A stretch of DNA of 64,000 nt from Marinobacter zhejiangensis (GCF_900114775.1 NZ_FOUE01000002.1:124001-188000), one strand, 5' to 3'. Counted from the stretch's first letter, positions 49,147 to 58,832 are shown. The notes: generated from the letters alone by a model not told the origin. A program made the numbers and translations.

Positions 49147-51078
49147 ATGGGACGCCCTTACCAGGCCTTGTTGGCGATCGGTGTTAGTGCACTGATGCTG
49201 GCCGGTTGTAACGACAGCAGTGACAGCGAGCCCAGCGGGAGTGCTGGTACAGAGCAGCCCGGCACGCCGGATCAGGAATTTGTAGCCGCACCGTCCAGCG
49301 AGCTTGCCCCGGCGTTCATAGTGCGGCCTTACCTGCAAGCACCGGATACTGACGCCATGACGGTCATGTTTGAAACCGGGGATCTGGAACCGCAGGTGTG
49401 GGTTCGTCCCTTCGGCAGCGGAGAGGCGTTTGCTGAAGTCGCGGCCGAAGTCGCGTCAGACGATGGGCTGGTTTATCGGGCGCGGGTGACTGGCCTGGTG
49501 TCGAACACTCTTTACGAATACTACGTACTGACGGCTGGCGAAGACGGAAGCCGTCGCGTCACCCAGGCCTTTGCCTTCAAAACCTGGCCGAATCCAGGAG
49601 ACGGTGTCACTGATGCTACCTTTATTGCCCTTAGTGATACCCAGCTTGATCGTGAAATCTACGAACCGGTGTTGCGGAACATCGTTAACCAAGGGCTTAT
49701 GGTGGAGGAGTGCCAACGGGATCAGCCCGTTACCTGTGCCGAAAAGGTTCGTGGTATCACCATATCCGGTGATGTGGTGAATATCGGTGGCACCCGCGAT
49801 CAGTGGCGGGATGAGCTGTTTGGCCGGATGTCCGAGATTACCCCGTATGTGCCCTTGATTACGGTTCCCGGTAACCATGACTACGGTGGGAACGCCGAGC
49901 TTGAGTTGTACAAGACCTATATGGAACCTCCTAGGAACGGCTCAGCCAATTTTGAGGAGCACTGGTATTACCTGGATTTTCTGGATTTACGGTTGATCGG
50001 GCTGGACAGCTACCCGATCTCCGGCTCCCATGGCAACTACAACCAGCAAACCCTGACCATCCAGCGCCAGTGGTTGCGGGATGTTCTGGCAAACGCGGAG
50101 ATGGAAGCCAAGCAGTTTGTTGTGGGCATGTTTCACCACGGCTGCCTGTCGGAGATGTGGACGGCTGGCGAGAGCATCGGCTCCTGTGAACTGGTGTCTG
50201 ACCTGGAACAGTTCAGTCAGGATACCGGAGCCATCAGCGGCCACTTCTTTGGTCATACCCACGCCTACTCCCGGGGGCAATCCATCGATGTTCCCCACCT
50301 ATGGTTGAATGCCGCCACCGCCTCCGGTTACATCGAGCCCCTGAACGATTGGAGCCATCAACTGACCCAGGTTCGTGACTACGACACCTTTGAGGTAAGC
50401 CGCAGTGAGTTCGGTTACAACGTGGTGACACTGGCGTTTGGCCAGGAACGCCGGCTAACTCTGGAGCGGAAGAAGGGCGGAGCCGACAACGATACCGGGT
50501 TTGAGGTGGTTGACCGTGTGGAGTTCCAGCCGCGGTTCAACGACAGTTTTCCAATCGCAACCGCTGGTGATGGTGATGAGCAGGTCATGAGAGTGAACCT
50601 GGGGATTCAGGTCGCCGACCCGGAGCGGGTGCGGGAGGTTCACTGGCAGATCTCTGAGAGTGAGGATTTTAGCGGAACGATCTATGACATCTGGGGCAAT
50701 GAAACCCGGGTTCAGAATATCCACTATGACGATGCCGCCAAGGTCGAAGGCGATGAGTACCTGGGATACCGGTCCATCAATACTCAGGATGGTGCGGACA
50801 TCTTCGCACTCGACTTGTCCGGACTGCTGGCCTGCCGTTCCATACGCCCTGGCGCCGATGCCTATTATCGCTGGCACAAGCCTTCGCTTGAGCAGAATAC
50901 CCATGACTCTTCAGATGACCCGTATAGCGGAACACTGTGGCCGAAGCTGACCATCTGGCCGGCAAAGACCTATTACTGGCGAGCCAGGGTCCGTGATGAG
51001 GTGATGAGCTGGTCGATCTGGAGTCCGGTCTACCAGTTGAGCACATCGCTGTTCTACCCGCCGCGGATTTGTTCCTAG
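49147..51078 (+). CDS. Lipoprotein metallophosphoesterase with purple acid phosphatase-type fold (short paralog)
   Basis: This 643-residue lipoprotein (lipobox LAGC, then an Asp/Ser-rich spacer) is a paralog of the preceding gene along its whole length: the same fibronectin-like N-domain (FIVRPYLQAPDTDAMTVMFE), the same phosphoesterase motifs (SDTQLD, SGDVV, VPGNHDY, FHHGC, FGHTHAYSRG) and the same second fibronectin-like domain. The C-terminal beta-sandwich of the longer paralog is missing; it stops after SIWSPVYQLS. AAGGAG precedes the start. GntR-type operator-like sites lie upstream, so both paralogs probably answer to one regulator. Confidence 0.85.
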   Translation: MGRPYQALLAIGVSALMLAGCNDSSDSEPSGSAGTEQPGTPDQEFVAAPSSELAPAFIVRPYLQAPDTDAMTVMFETGDLEPQVWVRPFGSGEAFAEVAAEVASDDGLVYRARVTGLVSNTLYEYYVLTAGEDGSRRVTQAFAFKTWPNPGDGVTDATFIALSDTQLDREIYEPVLRNIVNQGLMVEECQRDQPVTCAEKVRGITISGDVVNIGGTRDQWRDELFGRMSEITPYVPLITVPGNHDYGGNAELELYKTYMEPPRNGSANFEEHWYYLDFLDLRLIGLDSYPISGSHGNYNQQTLTIQRQWLRDVLANAEMEAKQFVVGMFHHGCLSEMWTAGESIGSCELVSDLEQFSQDTGAISGHFFGHTHAYSRGQSIDVPHLWLNAATASGYIEPLNDWSHQLTQVRDYDTFEVSRSEFGYNVVTLAFGQERRLTLERKKGGADNDTGFEVVDRVEFQPRFNDSFPIATAGDGDEQVMRVNLGIQVADPERVREVHWQISESEDFSGTIYDIWGNETRVQNIHYDDAAKVEGDEYLGYRSINTQDGADIFALDLSGLLACRSIRPGADAYYRWHKPSLEQNTHDSSDDPYSGTLWPKLTIWPAKTYYWRARVRDEVMSWSIWSPVYQLSTSLFYPPRICS

Positions 51079-51114
51079 CTGGCAGCAGCCCCGGTGCCCC
51101 AGGTAATGTCGAGC

Positions 51115-51885
51115 TTAGCGCCCCAGTACGACCCGGGTCAGGAAGGTTTGAAGCAGCGACGCGGCGTCCGGAGTGTCGGTTACTGCACCGATCAAGTCGG
51201 CAGGTTCCAGGCCTTCGGTGCGGAGAGCGGGGCTTTGGACCTCTAGATACGCCCGCATCACGTCGGCGCTGAACTCCGGGTGGAACTGCACCCCCCAGGC
51301 CTGCCGGCCAACCCGGAAAGCCTGGTGGGGTTCATGCTCAGAGCTGGCCAGCAGGGTGGCTGCGGGCGGTAGCTCCAGCACGGACTGCAAGTGGGTCAGT
51401 TGGGCCGGGAAGCAGTCGGGTAGGGTGCCTAGCAGCGGGTCGCTGGCGGCATTTTGGTTGAGCTGAACGGAAAAGGTGCCGGATTCCCGCCCCTCGGGGT
51501 GGTACCCAACCTTGCCACCAAGGGCGTGGGCCAGCAGTTGATGGCCGTAGCATACCCCCAGAACCGGGATGCCGGCCTCCACCACCATGGCCAGCCACTG
51601 CGCCGTGGCCTCGCTCCATGGAGCTTTGTCCGACACCATGGCGGGCGAGCCGGTAATGATGACGCCATCCCAGTGATCCGGATGCCCGGGGTCTTCGCCC
51701 TCGGCGACTCGGATTGTTTGAATCTCCAGTTCCTCGCCTTCCCCAATTCCTGAGCCTGGCAAAGCCTCAGCCTCATCTTCAGACACAGTGCCTAGCCCTG
51801 CCTTGAACCATTGCTCAAAGTCGCCAAAGCGCTGGTGAATGGCGGGGTAGGTGGAGCCTGTCTTGATGATGGCGAGGCGGGGCAT
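51115..51885 (-). CDS. Class I glutamine amidotransferase
   Basis: This 256-residue protein has a complete class I amidotransferase triad: the nucleophile cysteine in GVCYGHQLLAHALGG, and His-Glu in VQFHPEFS. It lacks a fused synthetase domain, and GVIITGSPAMVSD is the GuaA-like oxyanion strand. Stand-alone members often act on gamma-glutamyl compounds or serve unknown synthetases. It is 14 bp from the NnrU gene on the same strand, so a two-gene operon is possible. No synthetase partner is adjacent. Confidence 0.85.
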   Translation of the reverse strand: MPRLAIIKTGSTYPAIHQRFGDFEQWFKAGLGTVSEDEAEALPGSGIGEGEELEIQTIRVAEGEDPGHPDHWDGVIITGSPAMVSDKAPWSEATAQWLAMVVEAGIPVLGVCYGHQLLAHALGGKVGYHPEGRESGTFSVQLNQNAASDPLLGTLPDCFPAQLTHLQSVLELPPAATLLASSEHEPHQAFRVGRQAWGVQFHPEFSADVMRAYLEVQSPALRTEGLEPADLIGAVTDTPDAASLLQTFLTRVVLGR

Positions 51886-51899
51886 GGCAGGGCTCCGAA

Positions 51900-52475
51900 T
51901 CAGAACGCGACGGGCGCTACGCCAATAAGCTTGGCGTGAAGTCCGGTGATGAAGGCCGCGTAGAGCGCCAGGCCGGCCACAATGGCAATGATATCGTTGA
52001 AGCCTGTGGTTGGCAGGGCTGGGGTGGCCCTGGGCTGCCGCCGTTTCAGGGAAATGCGGTCAACCACCGCCCAAGCCAGGAAGCCGCCAAACAGTAAAAC
52101 GTCGTGCAGCATGCCATTAGCCAGAAGGTGCGCCAGCGCCCACAGTTTGACTGCAACCAGCATCGGGTGTTTCAGCGTGGTTTTAATTCGGCCGGGAAGG
52201 TAGGCGGCGAGAAACAGCGGGAACACGGGGATCAGCAGCACCATCGCCAGGTGGCGGAGGCCAGTGGGTGGTACGTAGAGTGAAACCGGGTCCAGACGGG
52301 CAAGGCCATAGCCCCAGATGATCGCAATCAGCCCGATGGCAGACACCAGGGCGTACAGGCCCTTGAACGGCCACTCACCCAGGGATTGGGCCATGCGGTT
52401 ACGCAGCGGGTCATTGATAATGGACAACGAATGGATGCCCAGGAATAACACCAGGCCAACAATCAATACAGTCAC
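51900..52475 (-). CDS. NnrU-family membrane protein
   Basis: This 191-residue integral membrane protein has six hydrophobic segments and the NnrU family pattern: FLGIHSLSIINDPLRNRMAQSLGEWPFKGLYALVSAIGL near the start and HPMLVAVKLWALAHLLANG in the middle. In denitrifiers NnrU is needed for NO-related expression, but many genomes carry it without denitrification, and none is seen here. The start is GTG with GGGAG upstream. Confidence 0.85.
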   Translation of the reverse strand: MTVLIVGLVLFLGIHSLSIINDPLRNRMAQSLGEWPFKGLYALVSAIGLIAIIWGYGLARLDPVSLYVPPTGLRHLAMVLLIPVFPLFLAAYLPGRIKTTLKHPMLVAVKLWALAHLLANGMLHDVLLFGGFLAWAVVDRISLKRRQPRATPALPTTGFNDIIAIVAGLALYAAFITGLHAKLIGVAPVAF

Positions 52476-52577
52476 GGCTTTAGCTCCCCAAGTGTGCTCG
52501 GTTTTTCAGGAGCTTAGCTAATCCGGGAGCGGCGGGGAAGGGGCGAGTGAAGGTTTGTGCGGAGTGGGGTGGTGGCG

Positions 52578-52601
52578 CCTGGCGGGGGACTTCCCGCCAG
52601 G
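52578..52601 (-). terminator. Hairpin downstream of the YebC-like gene
   Basis: CCTGGCGGG pairs with CCCGCCAGG over a 6-nt loop, 26 bp beyond the stop of the minus-strand YebC-like gene. No T-run follows in that direction. Confidence 0.45.
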
Positions 52602-52626
52602 ACGGTCACCAGGTATTACCGGTAAC

Positions 52627-53343
52627 TCAGAGTTCGGCGTTGTGGAACACGTTCTGAACGTCGTCCAGATCGTTAAGCATGTCCATGAACTTCTCGAACA
52701 TTTCCACATCTTCCCCTTCCACGGGCGTGGTGGTCTGGGGGATGAACTGGATGTCGTCGACTTCGAACTCGATGCCTTCAAAGGCTTCGGTCAGGGCTTG
52801 CTTGGCCTTGCCGTATTCGGTGTGAGGGGCGAACACGGTGATCAGGCCGTCTTCGTTCTCAATGTCGGTCACATCGACATCGGCCATCATCAGTGCTTCC
52901 AGGGCCGCTTCTTCGTCGTCACCCTTGAATGCCAGGATAGCGCAGTGGTCAAACATGTGGCTGACGCTGCCCTGGGTTCCGATCTTGCACTTGGTCTTGG
53001 TGAAGCAGAGACGGACATCGCCGAAGGTGCGGTTCGGGTTGTCTGTCAGACAGTCAACGATCACCATGCAGTTGCCCGGCCCAAAGCCTTCGTAACGGGC
53101 CGGGTTGAAGTCTTCACCAGCACCGCCCTTGGCCTTCTCGATCGCTTTGTCGATAACGTGGGTAGGCACCTGGTCTTTCTTGGCCTTCTCGATCAGGCCA
53201 CGAAGCGACAGGTTTCCGTCCGGATCACCGCCGCCCTGTTTGGCACACATGTAGATCTCGCGGCCGTACTTGCTGTAGACCTTGGTTTTTGCTGCGGCCG
53301 TTTTGGCCATGGATTCTTTTCGGTTCTGATAGGCTCTGCCCAT
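52627..53343 (-). CDS. YebC/PmpR-family regulator (YeeN type)
   Basis: This 238-residue cytoplasmic protein of the TACO1/YebC family begins [19 protein letters not shown], the YeeN-type start. The family members are DNA-binding regulators in some bacteria and translation factors for proline-rich stretches in others. The acidic C-terminal third ([31 protein letters not shown]) is typical. The context gives no clue to its target. Confidence 0.92.
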   Translation of the reverse strand: MGRAYQNRKESMAKTAAAKTKVYSKYGREIYMCAKQGGGDPDGNLSLRGLIEKAKKDQVPTHVIDKAIEKAKGGAGEDFNPARYEGFGPGNCMVIVDCLTDNPNRTFGDVRLCFTKTKCKIGTQGSVSHMFDHCAILAFKGDDEEAALEALMMADVDVTDIENEDGLITVFAPHTEYGKAKQALTEAFEGIEFEVDDIQFIPQTTTPVEGEDVEMFEKFMDMLNDLDDVQNVFHNAEL

Positions 53344-53460
53344 TGCACTGCCCTGCTTGTTCTAAGGATTCGTTCTGGAATACAACGGTCCCGGAAAGTC
53401 TCAGGACCGTAGGAAAGGGCCAAATTTTACTGGACTATGGAAATTGGGGACAGGGGAAAT

Positions 53461-54102
53461 TTAGTTCCCGCCGCCAAGCATGCCGTCGCTTTCCAGTCGG
53501 GGGACCATAACATTGCTAAAGTTCTTCACCCCGTCCTCCAGAGAAACCGGGTTAATGGTTTTGGATTGGGCCTTCCAGACCGCGTGGCCTGTTGCTGTGT
53601 CAAACAGCGTGGTCTGGATGTAGACCTCCTGCAGTGAGGTGAAGTAGCCCGGCATCATCACCGTTTCATACTGCATCCCCACATAGTTGCCAAACCGGGG
53701 CTCAACCACCGGCATGGCTACCTGGTTGACCTGGGGCGGGGTGTACTGGTCGCGCACGCTGTTGTCGATCAGCGTAGTTACCAGTACCGCGTCTGCACCG
53801 TTTTCACGGATGGCTTCTTCGGCGTGACGGTGCAGGGTTTCCTTGTCCATGGAGGCAAGGTGCCCAGGCACGTAGTCTGACGCTGCCAGGGCCACGGTAC
53901 CGGTACTGGCGATCTTGCCTGCCAGCGACTGTTCGACGATGGTCCGCACCTGTTCGTTGTCGCTGATCGCCATGACCATGATTTTTTCGAACTGTCCGGG
54001 GCTTTGTTTGTCGAGGGCCACGGACAGCAGGTCGGTTGTGGTGGTGGTGCATCCTGCCAAAATCATGAAAGCCGCAGCGATCAGACTCATCCTGATATTC
54101 AT
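53461..54102 (-). CDS. Putative lipoprotein downstream of an RND pump
   Basis: This 213-residue lipoprotein has lipobox LAGC (C18) followed by a Thr-rich spacer. The mature part (FEKIMVMAISDNEQVRTIVEQSL and ADAVLVTTLIDNSVRDQYTPPQ) resembles periplasmic lipoproteins of the DUF4136-like/LPP20-like kind that bind other envelope proteins, but I cannot assign a family with certainty. It follows the RND permease by 33 bp on the same strand, with AAGGAG upstream, so it is probably the last gene of the pump operon. Confidence 0.7.
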   Translation of the reverse strand: MNIRMSLIAAAFMILAGCTTTTTDLLSVALDKQSPGQFEKIMVMAISDNEQVRTIVEQSLAGKIASTGTVALAASDYVPGHLASMDKETLHRHAEEAIRENGADAVLVTTLIDNSVRDQYTPPQVNQVAMPVVEPRFGNYVGMQYETVMMPGYFTSLQEVYIQTTLFDTATGHAVWKAQSKTINPVSLEDGVKNFSNVMVPRLESDGMLGGGN

Positions 54103-54135
54103 TGTTCATAACTCCTTGAGTTGTCAGTAGGTTTC

Positions 54136-57100
54136 TTACTCACTGCGAAACCGGAAAATGGTAGCGTACAGTACTGGTACCACGACCAGTGTGAGAACGG
54201 TCGCAAATCCCAGGCCAAACATGATGGTCACCGCCATGGCGACGAAGAACGCATCGCTCAGTAGCGGCAACATGCCGAGAATGGTGGTCAATGCGGCCAT
54301 GGCGACGGGAATCAAGCGGCTGACGCCGGATTCCACCACCGCTGTGACCGGTGGCCTGCCGGCCTCCAGTTCCACGTCAATCTGATCCACCAATACGATG
54401 GCGTTCTTGATCAACATGCCTGCCAGGCTCATGAACCCCAGCAGTGCCATGAAGCCAAAGGGCTGGTTGAACATCAGCAGACCAATGGTTACGCCAATGA
54501 TGGCCAGCGGCACCACCAGCCAGATCACCAGGGTCTTGTACACCGAGTTGAACAGCGCCAGCACAATGAACACCATCAAGCCGAAGAAGGCCGGGATCGC
54601 CTGGGCAATGGAAGTCGCTGCCTTTACCGAGTCTTCATTCTCACCACCCCAGGCAAAGTAGTAGCCCGGCATGTCCTTGATGGGAATGCGGTCCCGATAA
54701 CGGATTGGGATGGTGTTCGCGGTATGCTCGATGCTGCCACCACCATGGCGCTCCAGGTAAGTGGACAGGTCAGCGTTCAGCGCTTTTTCCACATCCACCT
54801 TGATGTCGCTCAGCAGCTCGGAGGACAGGCCATTACGTTGGTCAAAGTGCAGCCGAAGCATGGTGACACGATCCTGCCGCCAGATGTGCGGGTCTTCAAA
54901 GCCCACCTGAAAATGAGCCACCGCCTGGCCCATCGGCACCATCTTCTGTGCCACCGGGCTCCAGATGGGCGCCTGGTCGTAGTTTTCCAGACTTCGACGT
55001 TCGTTCAGCGGTGACCGTGCGATGATCGGAATCAGTTCATCACCCTCACGGTAAATACCCGCTCGGACGCCGTCCACAGAGAAGGCCATGGCATTGGCAA
55101 TATCGCTCCGATCAAGCCCCAGCTTCTGCGCCTGGGCGTCGGCGAGAACCGGCTCGATCACTTGAACACGCTCACCCCATTCATCGCGGAAGCCCTTGAC
55201 GTTGGGGTGGTTGCCAATGACCTCAGCGGCCGATGCGGCCAGTCGGCGCAGTTCGTCTGGGTCGGGGCCCGATATCCGTAGCTGGATCTTACCCCCGGTG
55301 GCGGGGCCGAGCACAAACTGGCGGGTGTTGATGATGGTTCCAGGCTGCAGGATTTCGAGGTCCGCCTGTACCTTGTGGGTGATATCACCAAGAATACGGT
55401 AGTCATCCACATCCACCAGCAGGCGGGCAAAGTTGAGGCCTGGTTGTTCCGGTGTGTAGGTCAACAGGAACCGAGGGGAACCACCACCGACCTGAGTGGT
55501 CACGTGGGTGACATTGTCATACCCGGCCAGCCGGGTTTCGATTTCTTTGATGTTTTCCAGGGTGGTGGAAATATCGGAATCCTGCGGATACCACACATCG
55601 ACATAGAACTGTGGGCGGGTAGAGTCCGGGAAGAAGCTGTTTTTCACCCACCCGAACCCGAACACCGCCGACAGGAAGACAACACCGGTCACGCCCAGGC
55701 TGAGCCAACGGTAGCGGATGGCTTTGGTCAGCAGGCTCCGGTAGGTCTGATAGAAACCGGAGCTGTAGGCGTCATTGCCGCCACTGCTGGCCACTTTCAG
55801 GAACTCATGGCAGAGCAGGGGGGTAATAGTGACCGCGGTAAACCAGCTCAGTGACAGCGATACCAGAATCACCGTGAACAGGGAACGGGTGTATTCGCCG
55901 GTTGAATCCTGCGACGTACCAATGGCCGCAAATGCGGTAACCGCAATTGCGGTGGCGCCAAGCAAGGGCAGGGCGGTCTGGCTGACAACATCCTTCGCCG
56001 CCGTAATGGAGTCTATACCCTGTTGAAGCTTCATTCGGATGCCGTCGGTGACGACGATGGCGTTGTCCACCAACATGCCAAGGGCAATGATCAGGGCGCC
56101 GAGTGAAATACGTTCCAGGGTAATGTCCATGATGTCCATGAAGATGAACGTACCCATGATGGTGACAAGCAGCACCGCACCGATGATCAGACCACTACGC
56201 AACCCCATGAAAACCAGTAGCACCGCCACCACGATACCGATGGCCTGCAGCAGGCTGACAGTAAAGCCGCGGATAGCCTCGGTGACCGCATCGGATTGCA
56301 TGGAAACCACGTTCAGCTCCATACCCAGCGGAATCTGAGGTCGCAGTTCGTCGAGCTTGGCGTACAGGCCGTCGCCCATGATGACTACGTTCCCGCCGCT
56401 GCGGGTGGCAATCGCCAGTCCAATCGCAGGCTGGCCATCAAAACGCAGCAGGTTGGATGGGGTTTCGGTCAGCCCCCGGGTGATGGTGGCGATATCCCCA
56501 AGCAGGATGTGCTGGTCGGGGTTACTGCTGCTGGTGATCAGCAACGTGGAAAACTGATCGATGGACGTAATGCCGCCGGACACTTTGATGGCCAGCCGGG
56601 CGTCGTCGGCACGGGCATAGCCGCCATAGGCTACGGTGTTCTTTTCGCCCAGTGCACGGGCAATGTCCTGAGGGGAAATGCCCAGCGCGGCAATCTTCTC
56701 CCGCCGGGGTTCAACGTAGATGACCTGCTCCGGTTCGCCGTAGAGGGCAATGCTTTTAACGTCTTCGACCTGCAGCAACTCCCGCTTCAGGAACTTGGCG
56801 AATTCGTAAACTTCGTTCTCGGTATAACCCTCGCCGGTGATGGCCAGGTAAACCCCGTAAACGTCGCCGAAGTCATCAACGACAATGGACGGACCGGCCC
56901 CAGGCGGCAGGTCTGCCTGGACGTCACCCACTTTGCGTCGAAGCTCGTCCCAGACCTGGGGCAAGGCGTCCTTGTCGAACTGGTCGAGTATCTTGACCGA
57001 TACAATAGAACGGTCGCGGTAGGAGTGGGATTCGACATAGAACAGCTGGCCCATCTTCTGGGCAGCGCGCTCGATCAGGTCGCTGACCTCTTGCTCTACC

Positions 57101-57273
57101 TCTTCTGCGGTTGCCCCGGGGTAGGGGGTAATGACCTTCGCCTCCTTGATCGTAAATTCCGGATCTTCGAGACGGCTGAGATTGTTGAACGAGTAATAGC
57201 CTACCAGGACCAGCACCAGGGTCACCGCCCAGGTGATCACTCGGTTTTTGATACTCCATTCGGCGATATTCAT
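54136..57273 (-). CDS. RND-family efflux permease
   Basis: This 1045-residue inner-membrane antiporter has the usual RND architecture: an N-terminal cytoplasmic start (MNIAEWSIKNRVITW), twelve membrane helices in two groups, and two large periplasmic loops. Landmark segments are DDFGDVYGVYLAITGEGY, the proton-relay region with ALGMLVDNAIVVTDG in TM4, and SLAGMLIKNAIVLVDQID in the second half. The overall sequence is closest to the acriflavine resistance/HAE1 branch (AcrB-like). It is downstream of its adaptor by 6 bp and has no outer-membrane partner gene in the operon. Confidence 0.93.
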   Translation of the reverse strand: MNIAEWSIKNRVITWAVTLVLVLVGYYSFNNLSRLEDPEFTIKEAKVITPYPGATAEEVEQEVSDLIERAAQKMGQLFYVESHSYRDRSIVSVKILDQFDKDALPQVWDELRRKVGDVQADLPPGAGPSIVVDDFGDVYGVYLAITGEGYTENEVYEFAKFLKRELLQVEDVKSIALYGEPEQVIYVEPRREKIAALGISPQDIARALGEKNTVAYGGYARADDARLAIKVSGGITSIDQFSTLLITSSSNPDQHILLGDIATITRGLTETPSNLLRFDGQPAIGLAIATRSGGNVVIMGDGLYAKLDELRPQIPLGMELNVVSMQSDAVTEAIRGFTVSLLQAIGIVVAVLLVFMGLRSGLIIGAVLLVTIMGTFIFMDIMDITLERISLGALIIALGMLVDNAIVVTDGIRMKLQQGIDSITAAKDVVSQTALPLLGATAIAVTAFAAIGTSQDSTGEYTRSLFTVILVSLSLSWFTAVTITPLLCHEFLKVASSGGNDAYSSGFYQTYRSLLTKAIRYRWLSLGVTGVVFLSAVFGFGWVKNSFFPDSTRPQFYVDVWYPQDSDISTTLENIKEIETRLAGYDNVTHVTTQVGGGSPRFLLTYTPEQPGLNFARLLVDVDDYRILGDITHKVQADLEILQPGTIINTRQFVLGPATGGKIQLRISGPDPDELRRLAASAAEVIGNHPNVKGFRDEWGERVQVIEPVLADAQAQKLGLDRSDIANAMAFSVDGVRAGIYREGDELIPIIARSPLNERRSLENYDQAPIWSPVAQKMVPMGQAVAHFQVGFEDPHIWRQDRVTMLRLHFDQRNGLSSELLSDIKVDVEKALNADLSTYLERHGGGSIEHTANTIPIRYRDRIPIKDMPGYYFAWGGENEDSVKAATSIAQAIPAFFGLMVFIVLALFNSVYKTLVIWLVVPLAIIGVTIGLLMFNQPFGFMALLGFMSLAGMLIKNAIVLVDQIDVELEAGRPPVTAVVESGVSRLIPVAMAALTTILGMLPLLSDAFFVAMAVTIMFGLGFATVLTLVVVPVLYATIFRFRSE

Positions 57274-57279
57274 CGTTGG

Positions 57280-58350
57280 TTAGAACTCCACCTTGTCGAT
57301 GGGGTTAACCTCCAGGCCTTCCGACATCCTGGATGCACCGGCAATGACTACGACATCCCCCGGGGTCAGCCCGGAAAGCACCGTAATGTTGCTGCCGCCA
57401 ACAAACTCGCCGGTGGTGACTGCCTGCCGGCTGACGCGGTTGTCCGAATCAACCAGCCAGACGCCGGGTTCATTGTCGAGGCTGCTCGACAGTGCTGACA
57501 TTGGGATCACCACAGGACCCTGGCTTTCGCCATCCGATGTGGATTGTCGGGCCTTGACCGTTGCTGTCATGCCCGGCAGAAGGTTGTAACCGGCGGTCTC
57601 TTCGATGCTCAGCACATACTCAAAGGTTTGCGTGTCCTCGCTGGCCACCGTGGCAAATTCCTTGATGGTGAGCGGAAAAGTACGACCGGGAATGCCCTCG
57701 AAGGTGCCTTCAATCAAGGCCTGGGCATTCTCCGCCCGCCGCACCACCAGACTTTCCGGCACACTGACCACTACCTCCAGGTCATCGTTGTTCTGCAGGC
57801 TCAGTACCGGCTCCTTGACCTGAACCTCCTCGAAGTTCTGCACGAAGGTGCGGGCAACTACGCCGTCGAACGGTGCCACCAGACGTGTGTCGTTCAGGGC
57901 CTTCCTGGCTTTCGACACGTTGGAGACAGCGATGTTGTAGTTGGCCTCAATGGTGTCGTATTCCGCCTGGGAAACGTAGTTTTTCTCAATCAGTTCCTTG
58001 GCACGGTTGAAGTTGGCCTCGGTCCGGGACAGGTCAGCGAGGGCAGCGTCGAGGTTACTGCGGAAGTCTGAGTCATCCAGCAGGCCCAGCTCCTCCCCTT
58101 GGGTGACTTGCTGGCCTTCCTTGACGGGAAACTCAACCAGGCGGCCGGGTACCTGAAAGGCCATGGTCACCCGTTGGGCGGCACGGACCGTACCAGGGAA
58201 TTCTCGGGACAGCAGGGCATCATCTCCGCCCACCGTCATCACTTTTACCGGTTGAACGACCGTTGTTGCCGGAGCTTGTGGGGGTTCACCGCAGGCGCTG
58301 ATCAGGGTAGCGGCCAGGGCGTATACAGCCATCCATCGCTTGTTTCTCAT
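57280..58350 (-). CDS. RND efflux adaptor (membrane fusion protein, HlyD/AcrA type)
   Basis: This 356-residue periplasmic lipoprotein (lipobox ISAC) connects the RND permease to an outer-membrane channel. The barrel-sandwich motif (FPGTVRAAQRVTMAFQVPGRLVEFPVKEGQQVTQGEELGLLDDSDF) is preceded by a long hairpin and ends with TGEFVGGSNITVLSGLTPGDVVVIAG. It is the first gene of the pump operon (adaptor, permease, lipoprotein). Substrates cannot be inferred. Confidence 0.93.
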   Translation of the reverse strand: MRNKRWMAVYALAATLISACGEPPQAPATTVVQPVKVMTVGGDDALLSREFPGTVRAAQRVTMAFQVPGRLVEFPVKEGQQVTQGEELGLLDDSDFRSNLDAALADLSRTEANFNRAKELIEKNYVSQAEYDTIEANYNIAVSNVSKARKALNDTRLVAPFDGVVARTFVQNFEEVQVKEPVLSLQNNDDLEVVVSVPESLVVRRAENAQALIEGTFEGIPGRTFPLTIKEFATVASEDTQTFEYVLSIEETAGYNLLPGMTATVKARQSTSDGESQGPVVIPMSALSSSLDNEPGVWLVDSDNRVSRQAVTTGEFVGGSNITVLSGLTPGDVVVIAGASRMSEGLEVNPIDKVEF

Positions 58351-58498
58351 ACCGGTAAAACCTTCTAGCTCAAGGGGAGTGTTTCAGGGGCCCTTTAATA
58401 GTAGAAAGCGGAGGCGATGAAGGAAAGCAAATTAGCGAGAAAACACGAGGTTGCCGGGGTTGCCGGTATGTGCCGGAAAGATAGGAAGGGGAGGGAGA

Positions 58499-58520
58499 AC
58501 CGGGAGGTCGCCCTCCCGGT
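58499..58520 (-). terminator. Hairpin after the small hypothetical gene
   Basis: ACCGGGAGG pairs with CCTCCCGGT around a 4-nt loop. It lies 6 bp past the minus-strand stop codon. The following bases in that direction are C/T-rich with no strong T-run. Confidence 0.5.
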
Positions 58521-58526
58521 GTCGGC

Positions 58527-58832
58527 TCACGCTGCGACGGATGGAATGTCGCGATTGAGCAGTTGCCGCTTGATATCGGTCATGAGTCGATCGGCATCGA
58601 CCTCAAACCCTTGTCTGGCTTCTACAAAGTGCAGGGTCGGAACATACTGGTGGGTTACACCGTCCCGACTCCAGGTCACCACCGGAGCCCGGAAATAGCG
58701 ACCAGAGGGGGCCTTCTGCTGCTGTGTGGCAAATTCGTTTTGCCAGCCAATATGCAGATCGGTTACGTGGCATGATTGCTCGATCTGCAGTTCCTGGGTC
58801 AGACCAATGATGCGGTTTGAACTAATGGCCAT
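58527..58832 (-). CDS. Small hypothetical protein
   Basis: This 101-residue protein has no family that I recognise. I start it at the ATG 58832 because AAGGAGG lies directly upstream, whereas the earlier in-frame ATG has none. It has a charged, mixed helix-strand composition (ISSNRIIGLTQELQIEQSCHVTDLHIGW, then YVPTLHFVEARQGFEVDADRLMTDIKRQLLNRDIP). No membrane segment or motif was found. It ends with a hairpin. It could bind an enzyme or nucleic acid; nothing in the neighbourhood says which. Confidence 0.65.
   Translation of the reverse strand: MAISSNRIIGLTQELQIEQSCHVTDLHIGWQNEFATQQQKAPSGRYFRAPVVTWSRDGVTHQYVPTLHFVEARQGFEVDADRLMTDIKRQLLNRDIPSVAA

Noticed and set aside
56296..57498. 400-codon frame antisense to the RND permease
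   Set aside because: Lies inside a large conserved permease gene; no start context or domain.
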